Assembly: GCA_963718745.1 (NCBI GenBank)
Contig: OY970370.1
Coordinates: 1,178,001-1,242,000 of the forward strand
Reading direction: 5' to 3'
DNA from: Fermentibacter sp963718745 [NCBI: Candidatus Fermentibacterota bacterium]
GTDB lineage: Bacteria; Fermentibacterota; Fermentibacteria; Fermentibacterales
Length of the DNA stretch: 64,000 nucleotides
A program made the position numbers and the translations under genes. Below are positions 27,880-36,784 of the stretch, piece after piece. Numbering within the stretch: the first letter of the stretch is position 1; each line of letters begins with the position of its first letter. The notes under the pieces are model-generated. The model saw only the letters and a program-made list of their open reading frames with translations, searched no databases and was not told where the DNA came from.

Positions 27880-27949
27880 CGAGCAATCCTCACTCCGGGG
27901 CATCTCCAGGAATGCCTGCCGACAGGGTTTCTGCGGCAGACAGCAGCCG

Positions 27950-29080
27950 TCAGGGCGATGCCTGGCCGGCTCCATCGCCGGCCGGCCCTTCGCTGAAGGT
28001 CATCACCGAGAGGGTACCCTCCTGCCAGTCGTCGGCGAAGAGTGTCGTCCCGTCGAAAAGTATGGTCCCGATGGAGCCGGGGATCGCATAACTGTCCAGA
28101 TAGCGCCCTTCGAGATCGAAACGGTCGACGATCCCGACTCCGGACAGCTCGGCCCCGGGCTCACCGATCGTGCTGTCCAGGGCAACCGGCCTGAGGAGGA
28201 CGTCGATCGTCCCGGCGGGGCCCCCCGTCACGTCGAGCAGGAACGTCTGGAGGGAGAAGGTCGTCATCCCGCCGCTCTCCCCGATCTCGGACTCCGGGAT
28301 GTCCATGGGGAGATCCCGGGAGAAGGCGGATCGCATGGTCCCTGTCTCCAGGTCCATGAGCTGGATGTGGTTGGCATAATAGGAAGTGACCGCGAGCAGC
28401 CCGGGGGCGACCAGGGCGCAGTGGAGGTTGCGGTTCGCGCCCGGCAGCGACGCCGTGGGGTGCTCCCAGGTCCCGAACGAATCGTGCTCGGTTCCGTCGA
28501 GCCCCAGGAGCGTCACGAGGTGCCCGGGTTCAGTCAGGCTCACCACGGCGAGTGTCGAATCATCCACGAAGCAGAGGTCGTATGCCTGCATGAACGGGAT
28601 GGAACGCGTCCACTCACCCGCCTTCGAGAAGAGGTCGATCCGTCCCAGCGACCGGTTCGCCACGGCTATGACTCCGCCGGTGCAGGCCACCTGTCCGATG
28701 CCGGTGAAGCAGCCCGGTCCCTCGCCGGGACTTCCCGCCCGCCACAGGACGTTGCCGGCGAGGTCCATTGCCACGAGCCTCTCCGCCTGGGGATCGGTGA
28801 CGTACAGGGTGCATCCGGACGCGGCGAACGATTCTACGGTGAAGAACGCGGGCTCGGGAGAGTCGCCCCCGATGGTTACTCTTGTGCTGATGCTAACGAG
28901 ATGTGTGCTGTCGCTTTCCCAGCGGCCTTCCGCGGAGCCCTCGGCCCAGTCGCTCCATCCCCGCAGGAATCCGTCCACCATGTCCTGGGGGATGCGGGCG
29001 CAGTCATCGGGCGGGTGCCAGCAGGAGCATGAGATGCACACCAGCAATGCGGCCTCGACCTTTGAACCGAGTCGGGTCAC
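27950..29080 (-). CDS. Second beta-propeller protein, probable lipoprotein
   Basis: A 376-residue exported protein related to its downstream neighbour. The start is GTG 29080, preceded by GGAGGG five bases upstream. The N-terminus (RLGSKVEAALLVCISCSCWHP) contains several cysteines at the end of the hydrophobic stretch. Cys at ISC is the best lipid-attachment site, though the lipobox is imperfect. Propeller strings include LYVTDPQAERLVAMDLAGNVLW, GSPGEGPGCFTGIGQVAC, VANRSLGRIDLFSKAGEW and DRFDLEGRYLDSYAIP. Both genes probably share a transcript starting near 29.1 kb. The role is unknown, perhaps surface binding or scaffold. Confidence 0.78.
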   Translation of the reverse strand: MTRLGSKVEAALLVCISCSCWHPPDDCARIPQDMVDGFLRGWSDWAEGSAEGRWESDSTHLVSISTRVTIGGDSPEPAFFTVESFAASGCTLYVTDPQAERLVAMDLAGNVLWRAGSPGEGPGCFTGIGQVACTGGVIAVANRSLGRIDLFSKAGEWTRSIPFMQAYDLCFVDDSTLAVVSLTEPGHLVTLLGLDGTEHDSFGTWEHPTASLPGANRNLHCALVAPGLLAVTSYYANHIQLMDLETGTMRSAFSRDLPMDIPESEIGESGGMTTFSLQTFLLDVTGGPAGTIDVLLRPVALDSTIGEPGAELSGVGIVDRFDLEGRYLDSYAIPGSIGTILFDGTTLFADDWQEGTLSVMTFSEGPAGDGAGQASP

Positions 29081-29187
29081 GATTCCCTCCGATCGGGCGG
29101 AAGTGCTTCGAACGAGGCTCCCCCCGGCATCGCGCCCCTTCCGGAAGACGGCACCGGGTGTCAGGATCTCCTGATCAGGACCAGATG

Positions 29188-30624
29188 TTAAAACCGATCC
29201 TGGCCGGTGGCCGACGGGTGAGCCGCGGGGGCGTCGCCGCGGTCCACCTCGGAGACGGCGAAGGAGAACTTGCCGGAGCTGTTGACGGGGATCGAAGGCA
29301 CGCACACGACCTTGACCGAGACCCCCCGCGGCAGGACCTCCGTGATCTCCCTGCGCAGCCTCTCGACGTCATCGTCCTCGAAGCCGAGGTCGGGCACGAT
29401 CCTGATCACCAGTTCGGACGGGTCCTTCTGGTAGATCTGCGACTGGCGTATGTGGGACAGCCCCTTGAAGGGGTAGGTCAGGTTCGAGGCCGAGAGAAGC
29501 GAGCCGTCCGGCATCACCAGGAGGTCCTCGACCTTCGTGTCCACGGCCGTGATCCTGGGGGAGATCCTGCCGCAGGGGCACTCGCCTTCAAGGAGCGTCG
29601 TCATGTCCCCCGTCCTGTACCGGAGCAGGGTGAAGGCGGTGTTGCTGAGGGAAGTGCCGATGAGTTCGCCCGTCTCTCCCGGACCGACATCAGATCCATC
29701 AGCGTCGAGGATCTCGAAGAAGGAGTTCTCCCAGTTGAGGTGCAGCCCGTTCCGGCACTCGAACTCGCTCGCGGAAACCACCCGCTCGGTTAGTCCGTAG
29801 TAGTCCCAGAGATAGCATCCGAACACGTCCTCGACGGCTTCCCGCTGGAAGTCGTGAAGGGGTTCCGCGCCGAAGAAGGCTCCCTTCAGCGTGGATCTGA
29901 GGTTCCCGCGCCTGAAGGCGAGGGCGAGGGCGTAGAGTGACGACGGGTATCCCGAGAGGAAGGTGATCTTCTTCTCCTCGAGATAGCCGTGGTAGTGTTC
30001 CGCGTTGTCGGGAGAGATGTGGTAGGTCGACAGGTACGACAGCCTGGCGGAGGGACACTCACGCCAGAACGGAGGTGTCTTCTGCTCGACGGGGACTATC
30101 CTGTGCCCTCCGAGCATGCCCACCCAGTCCTGCCCGAACCGGCAGCCGGCGGCGAGCCTGTGCCTCCAGATCAGGGCTCTCTCCCAGTCGATCGACTCCT
30201 GGTTCCAGTAGACCTTGAGCGGAAAGCCCGTCGTGCCGCTGGTTCCGTGCTTCACGAGCCTCGCCGGATCGATGTTCGCGGGGATGAAGGCCGAGGGCTG
30301 CTCGGCCACCATCCTCTTGTCGAGCAGGGGCAGCGTCTTCAGCACTCCCACCGGGTCGCTCCTCACGGCGGTCTCATCCGGGATCATGCCGTCGTAGTAA
30401 AGCGTGTTCCTGGCGGAGAGGATCACCTCTACGAGCTTCCTCCGGCGGTAGTCCTCTATGTCGCCTTCCGGCCAGTACTGCATCTTTCGCAGCTTGGAGA
30501 CGAGCTTCCTGAAGCCGGGCGAGGACTCGTGAGTCCAACGGACGGACGAGATCGCGGATACGGCAAGGTTCTGGAGCCTGACGGGGAGGGATCGGTATAT
30601 GCTGTAGCGCAATCCGGAATACAC
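29188..30624 (-). CDS. PaaK/CapK-like adenylate-forming enzyme
   Basis: A 478-residue member of the phenylacetate-CoA ligase superfamily in the CapK subgroup typical of capsule loci. The phosphate-binding loop KHGTSGTTGFPLKVYW (about 130-145) is intact. YGLTERVVSASEFE corresponds to the adenine-binding YGxTE motif, and LLRYRTGDMTTLL contains the conserved Asp. CPCGRISPRI and the last Lys in SSGKFSFAV complete the C-terminal lid. It probably activates a carboxylate that is then attached to a sugar or amino sugar. The substrate is unknown. The first codon is a GTG with no clear ribosome-binding site, so the exact start is uncertain. It diverges from a DUF362 gene across a short AT-rich promoter region. 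Confidence 0.82.
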   Translation of the reverse strand: MYSGLRYSIYRSLPVRLQNLAVSAISSVRWTHESSPGFRKLVSKLRKMQYWPEGDIEDYRRRKLVEVILSARNTLYYDGMIPDETAVRSDPVGVLKTLPLLDKRMVAEQPSAFIPANIDPARLVKHGTSGTTGFPLKVYWNQESIDWERALIWRHRLAAGCRFGQDWVGMLGGHRIVPVEQKTPPFWRECPSARLSYLSTYHISPDNAEHYHGYLEEKKITFLSGYPSSLYALALAFRRGNLRSTLKGAFFGAEPLHDFQREAVEDVFGCYLWDYYGLTERVVSASEFECRNGLHLNWENSFFEILDADGSDVGPGETGELIGTSLSNTAFTLLRYRTGDMTTLLEGECPCGRISPRITAVDTKVEDLLVMPDGSLLSASNLTYPFKGLSHIRQSQIYQKDPSELVIRIVPDLGFEDDDVERLRREITEVLPRGVSVKVVCVPSIPVNSSGKFSFAVSEVDRGDAPAAHPSATGQDRF

Positions 30625-30740
30625 CGAAGACGCTTCTTTCTATTGTTGCACCCCATGGGACGATTGTTCGGAATATACTTTTTGTTATCCTTTTCGCACG
30701 CATAGCCCATATTCGACCTGTACGCACCAAGGAGAGGCAG
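30625..30740. promoter_or_regulatory. AT-rich divergent promoter region
   Basis: This 116-base gap separates the divergent CapK-like and DUF362 genes and is one of the most AT-rich short stretches in the locus. On the plus strand TTGTTCGGAATATACTTTTTG and TTATCCTTTTCG give plausible but non-consensus -35/-10 elements. On the minus strand AAAGTATATTCC offers a TATATT -10. AAGGAGAGG precedes the ATG at 30741. Transcription in both directions from here is likely. Confidence 0.45.
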
Positions 30741-32210
30741 ATGGAGGACACCCGCCTGGCGGCTGTTGCGAGGTGCACGGAAGCCGTGTATCCGCAAGGC
30801 TCCCCGTTCGACCCCGGCTCCGTCCATCCGGAGTATCCCTGGGACAGGCGCGCCTGCGCAGGGACGAACCACGCCTACGATGCCGTCAGGCACGCCCTGG
30901 AGATCCTGGGGCTGGACGGCGGGCGGTCCGGCTCGAGCTCCTGGAACCCGCTGGGCTCGTTTGTGAAGCCGGGCGACACCGTCCTGCTCAAGCCCAACCT
31001 GGTCTGCGAAGGGCGTGAGGGCGACAGGGTGCAGTGGGAGCAGATCGTCACTTCGGCCGCGGTGGTCAGGGCGGTGCTGGACTACGTCCTGATAGCCCTC
31101 GGCGGATCAGGGAGGGTCGTGATCGCGGACTCCCCCCAGACGGACTCCGACTTCGATCTTACGGCGGAGCGGACGGGGCTGCGCGCGATGGCGGAGGAGA
31201 TCGGCAGGAGATCCGGGGTGCCGGTCGAGCTCCTCGACCTCAGGCGCGAGCGCTGGATAGTTCGGGAAGGCGTCTGCACAGGCAGCGTCTCCCTTGCCGG
31301 AGATCCCATGGGAATGGTGGAAGTCGATCTCGGTGACAGGAGTCACTTCACCGGAAGCCCCGGCACGGCTCTCTTCTACGGCGCGTCCTACGACATCGGG
31401 GAGACCAACAGGAACCATTCCGGCGGACGGCATGTCTACGAGATCTGCGGAACCGCCCTGGCGGCGGATGCCATCATCAGCATCCCGAAGCTGAAGACCC
31501 ACAAGAAATGCGGGATGACGGGATGCCTCAAGGGGATGGTGGGCCTGTCCGGAAACAAGAACATGCTGCCGCACTACAGGTTCGGCCCCCCTTCCAGGGG
31601 CGGCGACCAGTTCCCGGACGGCAGGAGGGCGGGCGGGCTGGAGAACACAGTGGTGACCGCCGCCAAGAGGCTCATGCTCCGCGGGGGACGGTTCACCGGA
31701 CTCGCGATGGGCACGCTCAAGCCTCTCGGATACCGCCTCTTCGGATCGACCCGCGAGGTCGTCCGCAGCGGGAACTGGTACGGCAACGACACGATCTGGA
31801 GGACGGTGCTCGATCTGGCTGCGATACTGACTTACTGCGACTCCGGAGGCAGAATCCTGGATATCCCCGCGAGAAGGTTCTTCAACATCGTGGACGGGAT
31901 CGTGGGAGGCGACGGGAACGGACCGCTCGATGCCGATCCCGTTCCGGCCGGGCTCCTGATCGCGGGGACCTCACCCGTGGTGGTCGATGCAGCGGCTGCG
32001 GCCGTCACAGGCCTCGACCCGCTCGGGCTCAGACTGATCGCAGAGGGTTTCGCCAGCCCGTGGAAGCTTTCTCCCTGCAGCCCCGAGGAGACTGTCGTGC
32101 GACTCGACCCCGACTGTCGCGACATCGGGGGGACGCGCTCCATCCCCGCTCTGGCAGCCTTCAGACCCCACTTCGCATGGAGGGCGCAGGGCCGGGAGAG
32201 GGGTCGTTGA
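30741..32210 (+). CDS. DUF362 domain protein (first of two)
   Basis: A 489-residue DUF362 protein. Family strings are GDTVLLKPNLVCEG (about 77-90), VVIADSPQTDSDFD, IISIPKLKTHKKCGMTGCLKGMVGLSGNKN and WYGNDTIWRTVLDL near 355, then a C-terminal NIVDGIVGGDGNGP. No CxxCxxC ferredoxin pattern is visible, unlike DUF362 proteins with iron-sulfur tails. The enzymatic role of this family in polysaccharide loci is not known. AAGGAGAGG precedes the ATG. The last codon forms a TTGA with a possible start of the following glycosyltransferase. A paralogue lies at 36.8-38.1 kb. Confidence 0.8.
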   Translation: MEDTRLAAVARCTEAVYPQGSPFDPGSVHPEYPWDRRACAGTNHAYDAVRHALEILGLDGGRSGSSSWNPLGSFVKPGDTVLLKPNLVCEGREGDRVQWEQIVTSAAVVRAVLDYVLIALGGSGRVVIADSPQTDSDFDLTAERTGLRAMAEEIGRRSGVPVELLDLRRERWIVREGVCTGSVSLAGDPMGMVEVDLGDRSHFTGSPGTALFYGASYDIGETNRNHSGGRHVYEICGTALAADAIISIPKLKTHKKCGMTGCLKGMVGLSGNKNMLPHYRFGPPSRGGDQFPDGRRAGGLENTVVTAAKRLMLRGGRFTGLAMGTLKPLGYRLFGSTREVVRSGNWYGNDTIWRTVLDLAAILTYCDSGGRILDIPARRFFNIVDGIVGGDGNGPLDADPVPAGLLIAGTSPVVVDAAAAAVTGLDPLGLRLIAEGFASPWKLSPCSPEETVVRLDPDCRDIGGTRSIPALAAFRPHFAWRAQGRERGR

Positions 32211-32233
32211 CCCCCGGCAGCCGACCCGGGGGG

Positions 32234-33328
32234 ATGAGGGTCCTCCTGGCGATAGACGGCCTCGGTCCCGGAGGGGCCGAGAGGCAGTTCTGCCTTCTGT
32301 GCGAGAGCCTGAGGGACCGGGCGGATGTCGCGGTTTGGGCTCTCCACGGAGGATGCATGGCGTCGGTGATCGAAACCCTCGGCGTCCCCTTCGAGATCGG
32401 GATGTCCGGGAACGGGTCCAGGCTTCGCGCCGTTCGCTCCGCCATTGCCTTCTCGTCAGGCTTCCACCCGACGGTCGTACATTCATGGGGCTGGATAAGC
32501 GCGATCCTGATGGAGCGGGCCGCCCGGAGGGCCGGGGCGGCGCACGTGACCGGGCTCGTCAGGATGGGTACGCTTCCCAGGAGGAAGCGGGTGAGGCTGC
32601 TCCTTGCCTCGCGGCTGGGATCGCTTTGCATCGGCAACAGCGAGGCGGGGCTTTCGTCATGGAAGATACCCCCCCGACGTGCGAGGTTCGTGCCGAACGG
32701 ATTCGACTCCCGGAGGATAGAGGGCCTGGAGTCGTCACCCGGTGGGCACCCGGTCTTCACGGCCGTCATGGCGGGCTCCATGGCGGCGCACAAGGACTTC
32801 GACACGCTGATCAGAGCTGCGGCCATCCTCCGGTCGAATTTCCCCGGAAGGTTCAGGTTCGACCTGCTGGGAGACGGACCGGACCGCTGCAGGCTCGAGG
32901 AGTTCGCAGCCAGGGAGCGCTGCGGAGATTCGGTCGCGTTCCATGGCCGGACGGACGATGTGATGCAATACTTAGTGGATGCAGACGCAGGAATCCTCCT
33001 CTCCCCCATGGGCGAGGGGATGTCCAACTTCCTGATGGAGTGCATGGCCGCAGGTCTGCCCGTGATCTGTACGGACACGGGCGGGAACTCGGAGCTCGTC
33101 AGGGATTCTGTAGACGGATGGACAGTCCCGCCCGGAGATGCCTACCGGGTCGCGGACAGGCTGGGAGCACTGGCGTCGGACACGGCGCTCTGCGCCGGCA
33201 TGGGCCGCTGCGGCAGGGCGAGGATCCTCGCGGATTTTTCTGTGGAGACGATGGCGCGGGCAACCCTCGGCGTGTATTCCGAGGCTCTCGGGATGAAGGG
33301 TGCGGTGTGGCTCGATGAGTGCCGGTGA
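32234..33328 (+). CDS. Glycosyltransferase family 4-type
   Basis: A 364-residue GT-B glycosyltransferase, cytoplasmic. The acceptor half begins RVLLAIDGLGPGGAERQFCL, typical of GT4 with the GGAE motif. The donor half has VMAGSMAAHKDFDTLIRAA, FDLLGDGPDR, FHGRTDD and the EX7E-like MGEGMSNFLMECMAAGLPV. It probably adds a hexose or 6-deoxyhexose to the repeat unit. ATG 32234 gives the classical beginning. An in-frame TTG at 32207 forms a TTGA overlap with the DUF362 stop and has GGGAGAGGGG just upstream, so the protein may be nine residues longer. Confidence 0.85.
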   Translation: MRVLLAIDGLGPGGAERQFCLLCESLRDRADVAVWALHGGCMASVIETLGVPFEIGMSGNGSRLRAVRSAIAFSSGFHPTVVHSWGWISAILMERAARRAGAAHVTGLVRMGTLPRRKRVRLLLASRLGSLCIGNSEAGLSSWKIPPRRARFVPNGFDSRRIEGLESSPGGHPVFTAVMAGSMAAHKDFDTLIRAAAILRSNFPGRFRFDLLGDGPDRCRLEEFAARERCGDSVAFHGRTDDVMQYLVDADAGILLSPMGEGMSNFLMECMAAGLPVICTDTGGNSELVRDSVDGWTVPPGDAYRVADRLGALASDTALCAGMGRCGRARILADFSVETMARATLGVYSEALGMKGAVWLDECR

Positions 33329-34451
33329 ACCCCGGATACTGGTCGTGGGCAACAATTCCGGCGCGATGCACGGATCCCTGGTCATGACCAGGTATCTAGT
33401 GAAGGCGCTCTCCGATAACGGATGCTCGGTCACGGTCCTGGACAGGGCCTTCTCCCGAAGGAACACCGAGATCGGGAAGCTCCGGCTGCACAAGTTCGCC
33501 AGAGCAGCAGGCATGGCGCTCGAAGCCGGAACGCTCGGTCTGTCCGGCAGGTTCGACGCCGCCTTCTACCTCCCGGCCTCGCTGCCTCCCGCCCTGACCT
33601 TCGACTACTGGTTCCTCCCCCTGTTGAGGAGGCATGCCAGGTGCTGGATCGGCTATTCGCACATGGTGCGGTACAGGCAGCTCTCCGAGGGCAGCGACCG
33701 CTTCCAGGCGGTCAACTCCGTGAAGCTGTGGAATTCGTTCGACTGGTGCATCGGCCCGAGCGAGGCCGTCGCGAACGATCTTGCCGCCGTGGGGGTGCCC
33801 AGGGAAAAGGTCCGCGTACTCCTGAACTGCCTCCCGCCCGGGTGGGAGTTCGCACAGGCGGAGGATGCAGCCCGCAGGGCGAAGATCACTCCGGCCTCGA
33901 TCCTGTTCCTGTCGACCGTCAGAGCCCGGAAGGGAGTCTGGGACCTCCTCGAGGCCTACGAGATCCTCTGTGGCAGCCGTGCGGATACTCCCCGCCTGGA
34001 CATAATCGGCCCCGAAACCGATGCGGGGATCTTCGCCGCCATCTCGGAATGGGTCGCGGCACGCGGGCTGGGCGGGCGGATCACGCTCATGGGGGAGCTC
34101 GGCCACGCGGAGATCGAGGAGGGCTTCACCAGGGAGTCGTCCATCTTCGCGTTCCCGACGCGGCGCGAAGAGGCGTTCGGCCTGGTCCTCGCAGAAGCCA
34201 TGAGCAAGGGGGTGCCGGTGGTCGCTACCAGGATCGGGGCGATCCCGGAAGTCCTGGAGAACGGGAGCGCCGGACTGCTGACGGAGCCGGGCGATCCGGC
34301 GGCGCTGGCCGGGGCACTCGGCAGGATGCTGGACGACGCGGAGGCCAGGACGGCATACGCCCTGAAGGGGCTCGAGGTTTCCAGAAAGTACTCGTTCGCG
34401 GAATACTCTCGCGCAGTCGGCGGAATACTGTCCTGGGCCGGGCTCGTGTGA
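33315..34451 (+). CDS. Glycosyltransferase, GT4-like
   Basis: A 378-residue GT-B transferase. The N-terminal part has PRILVVGNNSGAMHGSLVMTRYL and IGYSHMVRYRQLSEG. The donor-binding half has ILFLSTVRARKGVWDLLEAYEIL, IIGPETDAGIF, ITLMGELGHAEIEEGF and the EX7E motif REEAFGLVLAEAMSKGVPV. ATG 33315 is chosen because ILVVG then sits at the usual distance. A GTG at 33300 is possible. Either start overlaps the preceding glycosyltransferase by 14-29 bases, implying coupled translation. Converges with the next gene across a 13-base gap. Confidence 0.85.
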   Translation: MSAGEPRILVVGNNSGAMHGSLVMTRYLVKALSDNGCSVTVLDRAFSRRNTEIGKLRLHKFARAAGMALEAGTLGLSGRFDAAFYLPASLPPALTFDYWFLPLLRRHARCWIGYSHMVRYRQLSEGSDRFQAVNSVKLWNSFDWCIGPSEAVANDLAAVGVPREKVRVLLNCLPPGWEFAQAEDAARRAKITPASILFLSTVRARKGVWDLLEAYEILCGSRADTPRLDIIGPETDAGIFAAISEWVAARGLGGRITLMGELGHAEIEEGFTRESSIFAFPTRREEAFGLVLAEAMSKGVPVVATRIGAIPEVLENGSAGLLTEPGDPAALAGALGRMLDDAEARTAYALKGLEVSRKYSFAEYSRAVGGILSWAGLV

Positions 34452-34464
34452 CGACCCGCCCCGG

Positions 34465-35631
34465 TCAGCGCTTCCTCTTCCTCTTCCCGCATACCTCCCG
34501 GAACAGGCCGTCGAGGGTCGAAGCCACCCTCCCGGCAGAGTAGGCGAAAGCTTTCGAGCGGATGGCATCCCCGTTCCAGCTCCGGGCCTTGGCCGACTCC
34601 ATCGCGGCCGCAAGTTCCGCGGCCGAAACATCCACGTCCAGCAGGATGCCGTTCTCCGGACCGACCAGGTCCGGGACGCCGCCGACCTTCGTGGCGATGG
34701 CCGGCACTCCGGCCGACATCGCCTCCAGGATGACAAGCGGGACGCCTTCTGCGGCCGAAGGGAGCATCAGGCAGCCGGAAGCCGCATACAGCGACGGCAT
34801 CCCTTCCGGATCGAGCGGTCCGGTGAAGACGATCCGGCGGGAAGCCGCGCAGGACCCGGCCTGTCTGCGAAGGCCCGCACCCAGGGACCCCTCCCCGGCG
34901 ATCACGAGCCACGGATCGCCCGGCAGCATCGCAAACGCATCCATGAGGAGGCCGATCCGCTTCACCTCCTCGAGGCGCCCGGCGAATGCGAACAGGAAGG
35001 CTCCACCGGGTATCCCCCATCTTTCCCGGAAGGATGACCCGAGCTCCACGGAGGGTCTGTAGACTTCAGTATCGATCGCGTTGGGCAGCAGGGTGATCCT
35101 GTCCCGGGGTACGCCGTACGCGAGATCGGAGTCCAGGCACCTGCGGTCGATCGCTATGACGTGGTCTACATTCCGGTGCATCCACCCGAGGATCGACCCG
35201 TAGAGCCGGGGCAGCCCGGGCAGGCGTCCGATCCGGAATGTCGCGTAGGTGAGGGGGTTCTCCGATCCGTGCTGGTGGTGCACGATGGACGTCTCCGGGA
35301 ATCGCGTCCTCCGGAGCAGGCAGAGGAGCATGGCCGCCTCGTTGCTGTGCGTGTAGACGAGATCCGGCTCGAGGCGCTCGAGCCTCCCGATATGAGTCAG
35401 GAGCCTCAGGGGGAAGAGTATCCTGTGCGGGAGGCGGCTCCTGTAGAGGGAGGGTCCGAGGCTGCCGTCGGAATCCGAATCGCCGGCCGAGGGCGTGAGG
35501 ATCACCCAGCCTGCGGGCAGGTGCCTCCCGAGCGCACGGAGGAGGCCGCTCACACCACCTACGGCCCTCGGATCGTCCGGGGATGCTTCGGCGACTATTG
35601 CGACCGAGAGGTTTCCGGACCGGGTCGTCAT
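34465..35631 (-). CDS. Glycosyltransferase, GT4-like
   Basis: A 388-residue GT-B transferase. It has IVAEASPDDPRAVGGVSGLLRALG at the N-terminus, VHHQHGSENPLTYATFRIG in the acceptor half, and FAFAGRLEEVKRIGLLMDAF, LVIAGEGSLGAGL and EGVPLVILEAMSAGVPA in the donor half. It ends in a basic tail GKRKRKR, common for transferases working at the inner membrane. The start ATG 35631 overlaps the upstream ATP-grasp stop as ATGA. Longer in-frame readings add a glycine/arginine-rich extension inside the neighbour and are rejected. Confidence 0.86.
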   Translation of the reverse strand: MTTRSGNLSVAIVAEASPDDPRAVGGVSGLLRALGRHLPAGWVILTPSAGDSDSDGSLGPSLYRSRLPHRILFPLRLLTHIGRLERLEPDLVYTHSNEAAMLLCLLRRTRFPETSIVHHQHGSENPLTYATFRIGRLPGLPRLYGSILGWMHRNVDHVIAIDRRCLDSDLAYGVPRDRITLLPNAIDTEVYRPSVELGSSFRERWGIPGGAFLFAFAGRLEEVKRIGLLMDAFAMLPGDPWLVIAGEGSLGAGLRRQAGSCAASRRIVFTGPLDPEGMPSLYAASGCLMLPSAAEGVPLVILEAMSAGVPAIATKVGGVPDLVGPENGILLDVDVSAAELAAAMESAKARSWNGDAIRSKAFAYSAGRVASTLDGLFREVCGKRKRKR

Positions 35632-36686
35632 GGCACCGGGGAGCGCGCCCCGGCCCGTCCAGCCTTGAGGACGGCCCATTCGACCCAGAGCTCCTGCGGC
35701 CACGTGTGCCCGGAGGCGCGGCGGAGCTCCCCCGAGCTCTCCAGCACGAAATAGCCGTCGACGCGATGAACCGCGGAATCCGAGTACCCGTATGACATCT
35801 CGGAGATCAGCATCCTGCCGTCCTTGAACAGTATGTCGTAAGCCATGGAATCGAAGCCGAGCCTTCGGTTTATGTCAAGGCAGAGCCTCACGGCCTCCTC
35901 CGGAACAGGCCTGTCGTAGTCGATCCTCCCGCTACCGCTGGCGCGGAAGTCGCCGGGGCGGTTGTTGCGCCAGAACCCGGTCGCGAACCTGTCCCCGATG
36001 GCCGTCACCCTGAGGTCCGCGGAATTCCCGGGGACGAACTCCTGCCAGTAGGCGACTCCGAAGGGCTCCATCGCCCTCCGCCGCCTCCCGAGGAAATCCC
36101 AGAACCACTCGTGGCCGATCCCGGAGAGCAGCCTCGAAAGCCTTCCCCTGCCTCCCTCCGCGCTCCTGTCCCACAGAGCGAGGCTGAACGTCCTCCGAAG
36201 GAACCGCATCATCTCCCGCCTGTCCCCCACAGCCCTGACGTTCACGCTCCCGGCTCCCGCCGGGCTCTTGAGCACGACCGGATAGTCCTCCTGCTCCGCG
36301 AGGCTGCACGCCTCGTCGAAATCGAAGCTCGCAACCGTCCTGGGGGTGGCCACTCCGGCGTGCCGGAAGAGGTAGCTCTGGGCGGCCTTGCTCTCGAAAT
36401 GCCACACGGTCTCGAAGCCGGGCAGTACGGTGAGGCCCAGCCTCCGTTCGAGGAAGTAGATCTTCTCCTTCATGTAGCCCGCGAACTCGTGCCCCATGTA
36501 CGGAGGTTTCCAGATCACGACGGAGGCGTCCGCGATCAGGTCGATCCAGTCGCTGCGGTCCAGATTGACCAGCGAGTGCTCCAGGCGCGGGCTTCCGGCG
36601 GCTCTGGCGGCTATGGCCTCGACGAATCTGTCGTGCCATCCCCCCCTGTCGCGGCCAACGGCTATCTTCAGGACCGGTTCCACCAT
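35628..36686 (-). CDS. ATP-grasp enzyme (RimK/carbamoyl-phosphate synthetase-like fold)
   Basis: A 352-residue ATP-grasp protein. The N-terminal pre-ATP region VLKIAVGRDRGGWHDRFVEAIAARA leads to the nucleotide-binding YPVVLKSPAGAGSVNVRAV and the C-terminal metal-binding AYDILFKDGRMLISEMSYGY with acidic and Glu residues. The family ligates a carboxylate to an amine or thiol. In surface-polysaccharide loci such enzymes can attach amino acids to uronic acids or amino sugars. The start ATG 36686 gives the compact domain, although ATG/GTG codons up to 36722 are in frame. Together with the CapK-like enzyme at 29.2 kb it suggests acyl or aminoacyl decoration of the glycan. Confidence 0.75.
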   Translation of the reverse strand: MVEPVLKIAVGRDRGGWHDRFVEAIAARAAGSPRLEHSLVNLDRSDWIDLIADASVVIWKPPYMGHEFAGYMKEKIYFLERRLGLTVLPGFETVWHFESKAAQSYLFRHAGVATPRTVASFDFDEACSLAEQEDYPVVLKSPAGAGSVNVRAVGDRREMMRFLRRTFSLALWDRSAEGGRGRLSRLLSGIGHEWFWDFLGRRRRAMEPFGVAYWQEFVPGNSADLRVTAIGDRFATGFWRNNRPGDFRASGSGRIDYDRPVPEEAVRLCLDINRRLGFDSMAYDILFKDGRMLISEMSYGYSDSAVHRVDGYFVLESSGELRRASGHTWPQELWVEWAVLKAGRAGARSPVP

Positions 36687-36784
36687 GGCGGCTGCTCCGT
36701 GTGAGGCTGTTCCTTCGCTCACGCTCTCCCGGATTATGCAGCCTCGACACCCGCCGGGGTATGGAGTTCTTCAGGAAGGCGTCG

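Noticed and set aside
31508-32233. Long N-terminal extension of the glycosyltransferase at 32234
   Set aside because: Arg-rich shadow of the DUF362 gene; the transferase fold begins at MRVLLAIDG.
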